From assembly GCA_963751355.1 (NCBI GenBank), contig CAVVVS010000058.1, positions 1 to 6,916 on the forward strand: a stretch of 6,916 bases of DNA, written 5' to 3'. Below, in pieces: positions 6,910 to 6,916 of the stretch (position 1 is the first letter of the stretch; each line of letters starts with the position of its first letter). The notes under the pieces were generated by a model. That model had not been told where the DNA came from and searched no databases. It was given only the letters and a program-made list of their open reading frames with translations. The position numbers and the translations under genes are program-made. This DNA is from CAVVVS01 sp963751355 (lineage in GTDB: Bacteria; Bacteroidota; Ignavibacteria; Ignavibacteriales; Ignavibacteriaceae).

Positions 6910-6916
6910 GTATCGT
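6906..6916 (+). CDS. Possible start of a third operon gene (truncated by the window edge)
   Basis: The flavoprotein ends in ATGA, with ATG at 6906-6908 overlapping its TGA at 6907-6909. This is the same four-base overlap that joins the first two operon genes. Only M-S-I and part of one more codon are visible, so nothing can be said about the product from the sequence. In my memory, relatives of this flavoprotein are sometimes followed by a small UBP-type zinc-finger protein; that is only a guess here. A chance ATGA is also possible, since there is no clear ribosome binding site. Confidence 0.35.

Noticed and set aside
1..6916. CRISPR array or cas genes, suggested by the prim-pol/RT combination
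   Set aside because: No regularly spaced repeat is visible in the noncoding DNA and no cas-like protein is encoded; neighbouring DNA outside the window could still hold one.

Overview
The window carries two unrelated gene groups separated by about 1.07 kb of AT-rich DNA. The organism looks like a low-GC bacterium, most likely of the Bacteroidota/Ignavibacteriota (FCB) side. The clues are a candidate TTTG-N20-TAnnTTT promoter, mostly weak Shine-Dalgarno sites, and the type of signalling/redox operon on the right. This placement is an inference; there is no rRNA or marker gene in the window.

Left part (1-2748, minus strand): one complete 915-residue protein that joins an archaeo-eukaryotic (AEP/prim-pol type) primase domain, a Cys-rich probable zinc knuckle, a reverse transcriptase with an intact YVDD active site, and an all-helical C-terminal tail. 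This layout fits the UG/Abi-type defence-associated reverse transcriptases. The prim-pol/RT fusion class called UG10 or DRT7 is my best guess from memory. The gene is visibly more AT-rich than the right-hand operon, as expected for a transferred defence gene. This is the most interesting object in the window.

Middle (2749-3817): no intact long gene. Next to the RT start are a good ribosome binding site and a candidate Bacteroidota-type promoter. About 200 bases upstream of the RT lies a long imperfect inverted repeat (2951-3012) that no gene explains. Beyond it, one minus-strand frame from about 3542 to 3018 reads as protein but is broken by several stop codons. Its last 55 codons look like a winged-helix DNA-binding end. 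I call this a decayed gene. The rest up to 3817 holds no feature I can support beyond the weak start region of the right operon.

Right part (3818-6916, plus strand): a translationally coupled operon. The first gene encodes a soluble sensor histidine kinase with an N-terminal cyclic-nucleotide-binding-like domain. The second encodes a fused response regulator, glutaredoxin-like and thioredoxin-reductase-like flavoprotein. They overlap by ATGA. The natural reading is that the kinase phosphorylates the receiver domain of its neighbour, which would tie a flavin-dependent redox reaction to a phosphorelay. The flavoprotein has no CxxC at all, so it is unlikely to be a true thioredoxin reductase. 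A second ATGA at its stop codon suggests a third operon gene starting at 6906 and running out of the window.
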